Notes under the pieces: generated by a model
Database searches by the model: none
The model's input: the letters and a program-made list of their open reading frames with translations, nothing else
Told to the model about the DNA's origin: nothing
Translations under genes and position numbers: made by a program
NCBI GenBank assembly: GCA_017431515.1
Contig: JAFRKV010000039.1
Location: 1-36,394 of the forward strand
Source of the DNA: Lachnospiraceae bacterium
GTDB taxonomy: Bacteria; Bacillota; Clostridia; Lachnospirales; Lachnospiraceae
Length of the DNA: 36,394 bases
Direction of reading: 5' to 3'
Part shown: positions 1 to 8,390 of the stretch, in pieces
Numbering within the stretch: the first letter of the stretch is position 1
Layout of the letters: every line of letters starts with the position of its first letter

Positions 1-235
1 AAAAAAATGGTAATTTGGTAATTTCTCAGCGCATGAGAGAGAAATGGCATTAGATCACATTGTTTCTGATAGGTCGCTACATAAAAAATGTATTATAATA
101 TAATCTGTATTTAATTATTATGGCGTTCGCCTTGTATATGGGGGTTTTTTGATAAAAATGCTAGTTCTTTTATCCGTTTTTTTTCAGAATCTGAAAAAAA
201 ATATAGATACAATCAACCACGTAGCATATAAAAAG

Positions 236-282
236 ATCCTCGCAACGCCCTATTTATCAGGCTTTGCGAGGATTGTTTTTTT
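236..282. terminator. Bidirectional Rho-independent terminator
   Basis: A G+C-rich stem is formed by ATCCTCGCAA (from 236) and TTTGCGAGGAT (to about 273). On the plus strand it is followed by a run of T (275-282); on the minus strand the stem is followed by CTTTTTATA. It can therefore end transcripts from either side. On the minus strand it is the first good terminator after the GH1/YhgE/PBP operon, about 100 bases beyond the last stop codon. Confidence 0.75.
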
Positions 283-301
283 AGCATTTCTGTAAGCAAT
301 T

Positions 302-344
302 TACGTCCCGAACGTAGCGCTCTACCAAACTGAGCCACACGCCG
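302..344 (-). pseudogene. 5' half of tRNA-Pro (anticodon CGG), truncated
   Basis: Read on the minus strand, the sequence has a 7-base acceptor strand starting at 344, then TG, a D arm (GCTC, loop AGTTTGGTA, GAGC), G, and an anticodon stem CTACG with loop TTCGGGA and CGTA on the far side. The anticodon CGG gives proline. The match ends near 302: no fifth base pair, variable loop, T arm or 3' acceptor strand follows, so it cannot make a tRNA. The break within the anticodon arm could come from a recombination event at a tRNA attachment site or from a chimeric assembly join. Confidence 0.7.
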
Positions 345-373
345 TGTTACAGCAAAAAGCGTTATAACACGGC
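341..373. repeat. Perfect 9-bp inverted repeat
   Basis: GCCGTGTTA at 341-349 pairs with TAACACGGC at 365-373 around a 15-base loop. It lies between the stop of the last operon gene (387) and the tRNA remnant, and it shares four bases with the tRNA acceptor strand. No T run follows on the minus strand, so it is not a standard terminator. It may help stabilise the 3' end of the operon transcript. Confidence 0.4.
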
Positions 374-386
374 TCCTATGGCTTGT

Positions 387-1091
387 CTAGTTATTTTTTT
401 CCAACCCCAGCAGTTCCCGCACCAGCGCGGCGGCGAGCTCAGGCTTTTCCGAGGCGCCGGCGATGCCGATGACAGGAGGGGTATCGCCGTAGATCCCGCT
501 GGCGCCCACTTTATCGCCGCTGTCCATAAGGATGCCGCGTGCATAGACAGCGCCGGGGGCATCGTCTTCCCCCTGCTCCGCAATGGTGGAAAGGTCGGGA
601 TCCTTTTCCACCCAGATGATACGATCTCCCAAGGCTTCCATTTCCTCCGGGGAAAGATAAAACTGCACCGGCACAAAGGCGCCCAGGCTTGCCTGCTCCC
701 GGTACAGATCCTCCGGCATCATCACCACATCCGCGCTGCCGGATCCCATGATCGTCATGATGGACTGCATCGCATATATATCGGTGGCCGAGGAACCCCC
801 GAGGTACTGGATGCTTGAATTGAGCATCACTTCCTCTTTCTGCGGGTCGATGCCATGCTCCTGCATAAAATCCGCAAAGAGCGTATCCCCGACCTCTTCC
901 TGCGCGTACGGATCCGCATTGACCGCCAGCACATAAAGGGAAATATCCTTTTTATTGATCACGGCGCGGATGATCGAAATCGCCACAACGACGCCGACTG
1001 CGATCAGGATCACCACCCATTTGTAGTAATCCCAAAAATAAGTCAGCTTCTCTTTTCCTTTCAAATCTCTCAGTTTCGGCACATTTTCCAT
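387..1091 (-). CDS. Membrane-anchored hypothetical protein
   Basis: This 234-residue protein has a short cytosolic N-terminus rich in Lys and Glu, one transmembrane helix at about residues 21-42, and an extracytoplasmic domain of about 190 residues. I do not recognise the domain. It has no lipobox and no obvious catalytic motif. The ATG at 1091 is chosen because it follows AGGGAG at a normal distance and starts the anchor naturally; the longer frame reaching 1160 would run into the preceding PBP gene. It is the last gene of the GH1/YhgE/PBP operon, starting 11 bases after the PBP stop. The context suggests an envelope role, which is inference only. Confidence 0.75.
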   Translation of the reverse strand: MENVPKLRDLKGKEKLTYFWDYYKWVVILIAVGVVVAISIIRAVINKKDISLYVLAVNADPYAQEEVGDTLFADFMQEHGIDPQKEEVMLNSSIQYLGGSSATDIYAMQSIMTIMGSGSADVVMMPEDLYREQASLGAFVPVQFYLSPEEMEALGDRIIWVEKDPDLSTIAEQGEDDAPGAVYARGILMDSGDKVGASGIYGDTPPVIGIAGASEKPELAAALVRELLGLEKNN

Positions 1092-1102
1092 AGTTTGGCT
1101 CC

Positions 1103-3244
1103 CTATAATCCGTTCATCATGTTCAGGTAATCCTGAATCTGCCGCAGCTGTTCCTCCCAAAGCTGCTGGTGCTCCTCCGGCGTTAGTTCCTCCAGGGGCT
1201 TTTGCTCCATCGGCGTCTCCGGCTGCGTCTCCAATGTGGGATCCGTCATCTCTTCCGGCTCCTCCGGCACCACCTCAAGGTAAGGCAGAAACTCCAGGGG
1301 CGCTTTGTCCGCATGGATCTTCAGCATAAAATCCTGCCAGATATGCCCCGGATAAGAATTGCCGGACAGTCCCGCAAAGGAACGCGGCATATCATACCCG
1401 ACCCAGACGCCCGTAGTGTAGTAGCGGGTATATCCCACGAACCAGCCGTCCTTATTGTCATTCGTCGTTCCGGTCTTGCCCGCGCAAGGCATCTCACCGA
1501 GATCTAAGCCCCGGCCGGTTCCCTCCGTGATGACGGAAGTCAGCATATCCGTCATCATGCGGGAAGCATTTTGTTTATAGACCTGCTCTCCCTCCACATC
1601 CGCTTCGTAGAGCACGTTGCCGTCCGCATCCGTGATCCGCCGCACGCAGGTCGGCGCGCGAAAAATGCCGTCGTTTTCGATGGCCGCAAATCCGGATGTC
1701 ATCTCCACCGGGGAGGCGCCGTAGGTGAAACCGCCCAGCACCACTGCCGGCCGCAGATCCCTTGTGGAAATATGGGTGAAATGCAGTTTGTCCAGGTAAG
1801 ACAATCCGACTGCCGGCGTCAGCTCCAGAAACAGCTGATGGGCCACCGTATTCTTGGAATAGGCCACCGCCTGACGCAGGGTCATTTCTCCCGCATAGCC
1901 GTCGCCGGAATTGGAAGGTCCGTCCTCCGTCTTTTCATCCACCACGATAGTATCCGGCGTATAGCCCCGTTCCAGAGAAGGCGTATAGACGATCAACGGC
2001 TTGATGGAACTGCCCGGCTGCCGGAAGCTCTGGTAAGCGCGATTTAACGTATACCCCGGCAGAGACTGGCTCCGGCCGCCGACAATGGCGGTCACCAGAC
2101 CGGTATCATTATTGATGCAGACGCCGGCGCTTTGCAGCGCATAGACGCCTTCCTCATTGACTTCCTCAAATTCCGCCAGTCCCTGATCAATGGAATCCTG
2201 CAACTGCTGCTGCATGGCAAGATCCAGAGAAGTGTAAATCCGGTAACCGCCGGTATACAGCTCTTTCTGACAGATCGCATACATATCGCCGTATGCCTGG
2301 TCATATTTCGCCTGCACCTCCGAGGCCATGTCATATTTATAAAGAAACGGGAAGCCCCTCATCTCCATGAGAGCCCGGGTCGCGCAATTGTACGCGTAGG
2401 TCTCCACATAGACATTTTTCGTATTGCAGGCCTGATTCAGCGTGATGGTCTCATCCAGCGCCTGATGATAGGTGCCCGTGGAGATGATCTGATCCTCATA
2501 GAGGTTCTTTAGGATCCGGTCCCGGCGCGATAGTGTATTCTCCATATTGGTCAGGGGATCGTAGAGAGCGGGGCTGTTAGGGATTGCCAGAAGAAAACAG
2601 ATCTCCGACAGGGAAAGCTCCGCGGTCTTTTTTTGAAAATACCCGCGGCTGGCCGCCTCGATCCCGTAATAACCGTTGGCAAAATAGATATTGTTCAGAT
2701 AGAACTCGAGGATTTGATCCTTGGTGTATTTTTTTTCCAGCGCCTTTGCCAGAAAGATCTCTTCCATCTTGCGCTGCCAGGTCCGGTCCATGGTCAGATA
2801 GATATTCCTGGCCAGCTGCTGGGTGATGGTGCTCCCGCCCTGGGTCGGCTCCCCGTTTTTGATCATCGCAAGAATCGCCCGGGCGATTGCCTTTGTGTCC
2901 ACGCCCTTGTGGTCGTAAAACTTTTTATCTTCGATGGAAACAATGGCCGCCTTCACATCATAAGGGATCTGATCTGCCGTCAGATAATAGGTGTCCTTCT
3001 CCCCTGACAGGGTAGAGATCAGGGTGCCGTCCGCCGCATACACAACAGAGGTCTCCGCTGTCCGGAAATCCTCCGGTGTAGAGCTCCTCGCAATCTGCTC
3101 TCCCGATTTTTTTAACGCCCGGATCTCTCCCGCATACCCGCCAAACAGATAATAGAGCACTCCCGCGATCACAAGCAGCAGGAGTATCAGCTGAATACGG
3201 AAAAAAATCCAAAAGCCGCGATGGGGTTTCGGCTCTTTTTTCAT
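1103..3244 (-). CDS. Class A penicillin-binding protein (PBP1-like)
   Basis: A bifunctional peptidoglycan synthase of 713 residues that polymerises glycan strands from lipid II and cross-links the stem peptides outside the membrane. One helix (residues 13-35) anchors it. The GT51 transglycosylase domain covers about 65-240, with catalytic Glu105 in SIEDKKFYDH and the second conserved motif GGSTITQQLARN at 137-148. The transpeptidase domain covers about 370-645, with Ser412-x-x-Lys415, Ser463-Lys-Asn465 and Lys590-Thr-Gly592 all present, so both activities should be intact. The tail after 655 is rich in Glu and Pro and may be disordered. The start overlaps the stop of the upstream YhgE-like gene (ATGA), which implies translational coupling. 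It is not a monofunctional transpeptidase because the GT51 domain is complete. Confidence 0.95.
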   Translation of the reverse strand: MKKEPKPHRGFWIFFRIQLILLLLVIAGVLYYLFGGYAGEIRALKKSGEQIARSSTPEDFRTAETSVVYAADGTLISTLSGEKDTYYLTADQIPYDVKAAIVSIEDKKFYDHKGVDTKAIARAILAMIKNGEPTQGGSTITQQLARNIYLTMDRTWQRKMEEIFLAKALEKKYTKDQILEFYLNNIYFANGYYGIEAASRGYFQKKTAELSLSEICFLLAIPNSPALYDPLTNMENTLSRRDRILKNLYEDQIISTGTYHQALDETITLNQACNTKNVYVETYAYNCATRALMEMRGFPFLYKYDMASEVQAKYDQAYGDMYAICQKELYTGGYRIYTSLDLAMQQQLQDSIDQGLAEFEEVNEEGVYALQSAGVCINNDTGLVTAIVGGRSQSLPGYTLNRAYQSFRQPGSSIKPLIVYTPSLERGYTPDTIVVDEKTEDGPSNSGDGYAGEMTLRQAVAYSKNTVAHQLFLELTPAVGLSYLDKLHFTHISTRDLRPAVVLGGFTYGASPVEMTSGFAAIENDGIFRAPTCVRRITDADGNVLYEADVEGEQVYKQNASRMMTDMLTSVITEGTGRGLDLGEMPCAGKTGTTNDNKDGWFVGYTRYYTTGVWVGYDMPRSFAGLSGNSYPGHIWQDFMLKIHADKAPLEFLPYLEVVPEEPEEMTDPTLETQPETPMEQKPLEELTPEEHQQLWEEQLRQIQDYLNMMNGL

Positions 3245-5406
3245 AGCATGATCCCTGTTTTTGCCTTGCTCTCCTCGATCTTCTCATTCAGCCGTCGGCA
3301 GGGGATCGCCAGCACCAGCCCGATAAGCAGCGACACAAGCGCAAATACCGAAAGCCAGAGCAACGAGATCACATAATCCATGCCGTACATTCCGGCGACA
3401 CATTCCTTCATTGCCCTGAGTCCATAGGTAAAGGGCAGATACAAATACAGTTTCTGATAGATCTCCGGCAGCACCTCAATGGGGAACGTGCCCCCTGCAC
3501 CGGCCACCTGAAGCACCATGATGACAACTGCCACGGCCTCTCCCACATTGCCGAAGGCCACCGTCAGGGAGTACATCATCAGCGTGAACACGAAACTGAT
3601 AAAGGAGCATGCCAGCCAGAACAGAAACGGCTCCTTACACTGAATACCGATAAAGAAGAAATTGCCCAGCACGATCAGCAGCGTTTGGAGCTGACCGACG
3701 ATGAAAAACATCAGATACCGTCCGAAATATGCCTGATAATGCTTGACATTGTGAAGCTCCTTGTCCGGCTCGACCTTCACATGCATGATCGCAACCAAAA
3801 TCAGCGCGCCCACCCAGATCGCAAGGATCGTGTAAAACGGCGCCATGGCGGAACCGTAATTTTCGATGGGATAAACCTCCACCGTTTCGATGGCCACCGG
3901 AGAGGACAGAAACGAGCCGATCAGCCCGGGATCCGTCCGGAGCATCTCCATGATCTCCTGATATTCCTCATCCGTGGAAAGGGAGACGATGTGATCGATG
4001 TACTGCTCCAGCGTCTCTCTCATGTCGGCTGCCATGTTGCGGGAATCTTGCAGGCTGCCGTTGCCGTCCTCCATGGTATCCTTGTACTGCTGCAGCACCA
4101 CAGCCACATCCGAGAAATTGCCGTTGATGGAATTCAGCACATCGGAAGCGCCGATCATGGAAACGCGCATGTCATCCATCATCGTGTCGATCCGGGGCTG
4201 CACATTGTAGGTGTAATCATCCCGCAGCGCTTTGACCGCGGCTCTGCAGTTTTCGATTTCCCCATTGATCTTTGCAGCGAGGCTTGCAATATCCTGTTCC
4301 GTCTTGGCGCCGGTGGCCGCAATGGCTTTCAGATCCGCTGTCAGTGTGGCAAAGGTGCTTTCCACAGTGTTGTATTCGTTTGTGATCCGCTGTTTCACAT
4401 CCGCGCTGACCACATTTCCCAGCGAGGACAACGCCGTATTGATATCAATGGAATGCTGCAGGCCCTCCGCAATGGCCGCATACTGCGCAATGGTCTCCGG
4501 CGCCTGCACACCACTCCGAATCATGGACAGCTGCGAAGAAATGGATCCCGACAAACTGGTAAGGGACTGATCCACCGTATCCAGACTGACCGTCAAAAGC
4601 CGCGACGCCGCTCTGGCACTGCCATCCGCTGCAATGAGCGCGCCTTCCAGCGTGCTTACCGTAGATTGCCCGTTGTCCACGATAGAGTCCAGATTCGGCA
4701 GCATCACCTGGGTTGTGCTCAGCAGGCTTCCTGCAGAATGGATAATATTGATAAAGGAATCCAACATGGTGATATAGATGGAAAGCTCGCGGTCCAGCTC
4801 ATTCATCTGCTCCAGCAGCGCGTCCAGCAGTGTGATCCCCGTTTGCTGCTCAGAGGCGGACAAAACATTCCCGACTTCCACCATGGACTCCGTCAGGGTG
4901 CTCACAAATGTGGCATTCACCTGCTCCTTTACCGCCTGCTGCGCCTTTGCGGTGATCTTCGGCGCGATGGCATTTTTCTTTTCATTTTCATAGTATTCGA
5001 TCTGGCCGTGATTCACGTCCCCGTTCATGAAGCTCATCATGTCGGAGGTAAAGGTCTCAGGGATGATCAGCGCCGCATAGTATTCTCCGCTGTTCACGCC
5101 CGCCAGCGCTTCTTCCGATGTGTCCGTAAACACCCAGCCGATGGTATTATTTGATTTCAGGCCTTCCACCACGCTGTCGCCGATATTCACCTTGACGCTC
5201 TCCACCTCTGCGCCCATGTCGTCCGAGCAGACCGCGATCTGCATTCTGGAGGTTGCCTCCGGACCATAAGGATCCCAGTTGGAAAGGATATTAAACCAGG
5301 CATACAAAGAAGGCAGCACGGAAAGACCCATGATAAATACAAGGGCCACCACATTGGAACTGATTCTTTTTACATCAACGAGAAAAATCTTAAGAATGTT
5401 CTTCAT
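3241..5406 (-). CDS. YhgE/Pip-family membrane protein (ABC-2-like)
   Basis: A 721-residue protein of the YhgE/Pip family. It has one N-terminal transmembrane segment (about 18-38) followed by the family hallmark LYAWFNI...WDPYG, then a long extracytoplasmic region of about 480 residues rich in predicted helix, and five or six membrane segments in the last 200 residues resembling ABC-2 permeases. Relatives include the phage infection protein Pip and the type VII secretion component EsaA; the exact function is unknown for most members. The start is the ATG at 5406 behind GAGGAAG; it overlaps the upstream gene by 17 bases. No ESX/WXG genes lie nearby, so a secretion role is not supported. It is paralogous to the gene at 5928-8390. 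Confidence 0.9.
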   Translation of the reverse strand: MKNILKIFLVDVKRISSNVVALVFIMGLSVLPSLYAWFNILSNWDPYGPEATSRMQIAVCSDDMGAEVESVKVNIGDSVVEGLKSNNTIGWVFTDTSEEALAGVNSGEYYAALIIPETFTSDMMSFMNGDVNHGQIEYYENEKKNAIAPKITAKAQQAVKEQVNATFVSTLTESMVEVGNVLSASEQQTGITLLDALLEQMNELDRELSIYITMLDSFINIIHSAGSLLSTTQVMLPNLDSIVDNGQSTVSTLEGALIAADGSARAASRLLTVSLDTVDQSLTSLSGSISSQLSMIRSGVQAPETIAQYAAIAEGLQHSIDINTALSSLGNVVSADVKQRITNEYNTVESTFATLTADLKAIAATGAKTEQDIASLAAKINGEIENCRAAVKALRDDYTYNVQPRIDTMMDDMRVSMIGASDVLNSINGNFSDVAVVLQQYKDTMEDGNGSLQDSRNMAADMRETLEQYIDHIVSLSTDEEYQEIMEMLRTDPGLIGSFLSSPVAIETVEVYPIENYGSAMAPFYTILAIWVGALILVAIMHVKVEPDKELHNVKHYQAYFGRYLMFFIVGQLQTLLIVLGNFFFIGIQCKEPFLFWLACSFISFVFTLMMYSLTVAFGNVGEAVAVVIMVLQVAGAGGTFPIEVLPEIYQKLYLYLPFTYGLRAMKECVAGMYGMDYVISLLWLSVFALVSLLIGLVLAIPCRRLNEKIEESKAKTGIML

Positions 5407-5911
5407 CGCTTTCTTCCTCATGTCCGGACAGACCGGCATCCGCCTCGATCTCTATCTCCGGCAGTTCATCCTCTATCTCAAGTTCTACATCCGGCAGTTC
5501 TTTATCCAGATCCAGCATCTCTTCTACCTCCGAAGCCGGTGCAAGAAAATACTCCGCCTTTTCCTTCACGGATTTCAGCGTCTCTTCCACATTCTCCATA
5601 TGCTGCCCGATCAGCGCCTTCACTTCCACTTCCTCTTCCCCGCGGAACTGGGCCAGACGCTGCTGCAGCTTATGATCCGCATACTCGACCGCGATCAGAT
5701 AGCCCGCAATGCCGTAAAGCGAAATGATCCAAAGCATCAGAAACAGCGGCTTGCTGCTGTCTGTCAAAAACATCAGGAGCAAAAAGGCAATGGGCACAAA
5801 CACCAGGCAGGCGATCCCTATCCGAATCCTGTGCATATTCCTGAGATGCGCCTTGTCTTCATATTCCAACATGGCGCGATACATTTTTTCGTATTGTTTT
5901 TCTTTTTCCAT
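5390..5911 (-). CDS. Small acidic two-helix membrane protein
   Basis: This 173-residue protein has a charged N-terminus (about 30 residues), two adjacent transmembrane helices (about 31-51 and 55-76), a predicted coiled-coil stretch, and a very acidic C-terminal third with an alternating pattern of Glu, Asp and hydrophobic residues. I do not recognise a family. It lies between two YhgE-like genes and overlaps the start of the second by 17 bases, while it begins 16 bases after the stop of the first. It may be a cytosolic-side partner or regulator of the two YhgE-like proteins; that is inferred from position only. Confidence 0.75.
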   Translation of the reverse strand: MEKEKQYEKMYRAMLEYEDKAHLRNMHRIRIGIACLVFVPIAFLLLMFLTDSSKPLFLMLWIISLYGIAGYLIAVEYADHKLQQRLAQFRGEEEVEVKALIGQHMENVEETLKSVKEKAEYFLAPASEVEEMLDLDKELPDVELEIEDELPEIEIEADAGLSGHEEESDEEHS

Positions 5912-5927
5912 GTTTTGCTTTACACTT

Positions 5928-8390
5928 TTACAGAATCTTAGTATCTTCCATCCGTTCCTCGATGAAACGGTTCAAGCCCATAAACGGAATCCGCACCACA
6001 AGTCCGATAAAGAGGCCGACGCCGGCAAAGATCAAAAGCTCCGCCAGACACTCGCCGTAAGTATTTTCATATAGCCCGCCGATACATTCCCGCATGGCGT
6101 TGATCGCATAGGGGAAGGGGAAGAAAATATACACGCGCCGGTAAAAATCCGGCAGCAGCTCGATGGGGAAGGTGCCGGATGATCCCGCGATCTGGATCAC
6201 GACCATCACGACCACAAGAGCCTTTCCCACATCCCCGAAAGAGATCGCCAGGGAGTAGATCAAAATCGAGAACACAAATCCCGTCACCGCGGACGCGAAC
6301 CAGAACATCCCGGGATGGAGGCATTGCACTTTGAAAAAGAGCAGATCCCCCAGCACGATGATGAGGGTCTGGATCTGACTGAGGACAAAGAAAATCAGAT
6401 ACCTTCCGAGGAACAGCTGCGCCGGCGTCGGATGATTGAGCCCCTTTGGATCCGCATGCACTTTAAAGAGCGCCGTCAAAAAGATGGTGCCGACCCAGAT
6501 GGCCAGCGTCGTGTAAAACGGCGTCACTGCCGATCCGTAATTGGAGACCGGATAGATCTCGTTTGTATTCACGACCACAGGTTCCGAGAAGAAATTGCCG
6601 TAAATCGTGGGATCTCCGCCCAGCATATTCACAAGCTCCTGCGCCCGTTCATCTTTCGACACGGCATCCAGCCGGTCCGTAATCTGCGTCAGCCTGTCGC
6701 TGACTTCACGGATCACATCTGCTGTCTGCACCAGGCTGGTATTGGTATTGTCCACGGTATCCAGCACGCCGTCAAAGACTTTGTCCATGTCCCCCAACGC
6801 CTGATCCAGTGATGTCAGCATGGAATTCACATTATCCATGACCTGCTGCATGCTCTCCATCAGCGTATTCATCTGCGGCACCAGAGAGGTAGTATAAAGA
6901 TTGCGGATATTCTCCACGGCCTGATAGCAGGTCGTCAGCGCGTTTTTCGCAAGGGAGGACGCCTGGTTCGCCGCTGTGGTGGCGGCGGAGGGAGTGATGC
7001 TGTCCGTCAGGGTCTTATTCATGGAGTTTAAGATGTCCAGCATGTTGTTTGCCGTGGAAACGGCATGGTTAATCGTACTGGGATCGGTGGCGTAAAGGGA
7101 GGCGTCCACTGCGGCTTTTTTGGTGAGGAGGTCGGCGCGCTCTTTTTCTAGATCATTCATACAGGGATCCAACGGATCTGTTGTAGGACCTTCTATCAAA
7201 GCTTTTTTTTGGGCTTCCAAAGCCGCTTTGTCGGTTGCATAAGACTCACTTGTCGGATCCAATGCATCAATCTCTGCCTGTTTCGCATCAATCTCCGCTT
7301 GTTTGTTATTGATCGCGGTCTGATTCGCATCCAGCTTCGTCTGATATTCCTTGCTCAGCTTCTCCAACTCCGCGCGGTTTCCGCCCGTGGCATCCTTCGC
7401 CTTTTCCCCTGCCGCTTCATTCAGGGATTTCAGCAGCGTGTTTACATGCGTGATCGCTGCATTGGTATCCGTCTTCAGGGCGTTGACCTGCGCATCCAGA
7501 TTGGTCGCATCCGTAGTGATCCCAGACTGATCGATGTCCGCCGACATATTGTTAATGGAGCCCTCGATGGCCGTCATCGTATTCTGGACATTCTGGCTGA
7601 ATAACGCAAGAGACGCATTGGTGGAAGTCATATCCTGCGCCGCTCTCGCCATATAGCCGTTTTCGGTCTCCAGTTTTTTCTTAGTCCCGTCCATGGAGCC
7701 CGAAGCCTCGGATACCGCTCTTTCCAAAGAACTGTTGCTCTTGACAAAGGCATCCACCATGACCTGATACTCCTGCAGGTTCTGGTTGATCTCCTTCAGA
7801 TTATCCTCAAACCGTTCAAAAGCCGAGTCATTTTCCATGTCCTGCGACACATCATTGGTCTTTTCAAACACCCGGTTTGTCACGACATTGATGAACTGCT
7901 GGTTGATATTTTTGCGCAGGGTATCTACCGCCGTATCAGTGATCTTGGTGCCCACTGCGTTTTTCTTTTCATTTTCATAGTAAGTGATCTTCGGATTTTT
8001 GAAATTGTCGGAAAGGGCGGTATACATACTCTCGGAGAAATCCGGCTCGATCACAATGGCGGCGTAGTATTTCCCGCTGTTGACGCCGTCCAGCGCCTCC
8101 TTCTCCGTATCCAGAAACACCCATCCGATGGAGGTCGCTTCTTTCAGGCCGTCCTCGATCTCCTGCCCCATGTTCACGGTCTCTGTCTCGCTGACCTTGT
8201 AACCGCGATCCTCGGAAGCCACGGCGATCTGGATATTTCCCGTATTGGCATAGGGATCCCAGTTGGCATAGATATTGAACCACGCATAAAGCGCCGGTAA
8301 TGCGCAAAGACCGATTGCGATTACCAGCGGGAAAAAATGGCTGCAGATATTCTTCAGATCTGTTTTAAAAATGGTAACAATGTTTCTCAA
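5928..8390 (-). CDS. YhgE/Pip-family membrane protein with long coiled coil
   Basis: An 820-residue paralogue of the protein at 3241-5406. It shares the N-terminal helix and LYAWFNIYANWDPY motif, the IGWVFLDTE segment, the YENEKKNA segment and the C-terminal block of five or six membrane helices (from about residue 615). Its extracytoplasmic middle is longer and contains heptad-like Lys/Glu/Ala-rich stretches around residues 345-445, which suggests coiled coil. The start is a TTG overlapping the stop of the GH1 gene (TTGA); the N-terminus MRNIVTIFKTDLKN matches MKNILKIFLVDVKR of the paralogue, which supports this unusual start. The two may form a heteromer; this is inference. Confidence 0.9.
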   Translation of the reverse strand: MRNIVTIFKTDLKNICSHFFPLVIAIGLCALPALYAWFNIYANWDPYANTGNIQIAVASEDRGYKVSETETVNMGQEIEDGLKEATSIGWVFLDTEKEALDGVNSGKYYAAIVIEPDFSESMYTALSDNFKNPKITYYENEKKNAVGTKITDTAVDTLRKNINQQFINVVTNRVFEKTNDVSQDMENDSAFERFEDNLKEINQNLQEYQVMVDAFVKSNSSLERAVSEASGSMDGTKKKLETENGYMARAAQDMTSTNASLALFSQNVQNTMTAIEGSINNMSADIDQSGITTDATNLDAQVNALKTDTNAAITHVNTLLKSLNEAAGEKAKDATGGNRAELEKLSKEYQTKLDANQTAINNKQAEIDAKQAEIDALDPTSESYATDKAALEAQKKALIEGPTTDPLDPCMNDLEKERADLLTKKAAVDASLYATDPSTINHAVSTANNMLDILNSMNKTLTDSITPSAATTAANQASSLAKNALTTCYQAVENIRNLYTTSLVPQMNTLMESMQQVMDNVNSMLTSLDQALGDMDKVFDGVLDTVDNTNTSLVQTADVIREVSDRLTQITDRLDAVSKDERAQELVNMLGGDPTIYGNFFSEPVVVNTNEIYPVSNYGSAVTPFYTTLAIWVGTIFLTALFKVHADPKGLNHPTPAQLFLGRYLIFFVLSQIQTLIIVLGDLLFFKVQCLHPGMFWFASAVTGFVFSILIYSLAISFGDVGKALVVVMVVIQIAGSSGTFPIELLPDFYRRVYIFFPFPYAINAMRECIGGLYENTYGECLAELLIFAGVGLFIGLVVRIPFMGLNRFIEERMEDTKIL

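Larger units (their letters stand above)
1..386. other. AT-rich gene-free left end
   Basis: I see no convincing coding region here. Roughly the first 230 bases are clearly richer in A+T than the rest of the window and contain several A and T runs. After them come a bidirectional terminator (about 236-282), a broken tRNA-Pro (302-344) and a short perfect inverted repeat (341-349 with 365-373) just past the stop of the first gene. The change in composition and the broken tRNA suggest an old insertion or deletion boundary, or an assembly edge. Confidence 0.6.

Noticed and set aside
3685-5154. A 489-codon open frame opposite the first YhgE-like gene
   Set aside because: It has the same antisense character (His/Arg-rich, no motif) and the minus-strand gene is well supported by its paralogue.
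3241-8390. Type VII secretion (ESX/EsaA) locus
   Set aside because: The two YhgE-like proteins are related to EsaA, but no EssC ATPase, WXG100 protein or LXG toxin gene is present.
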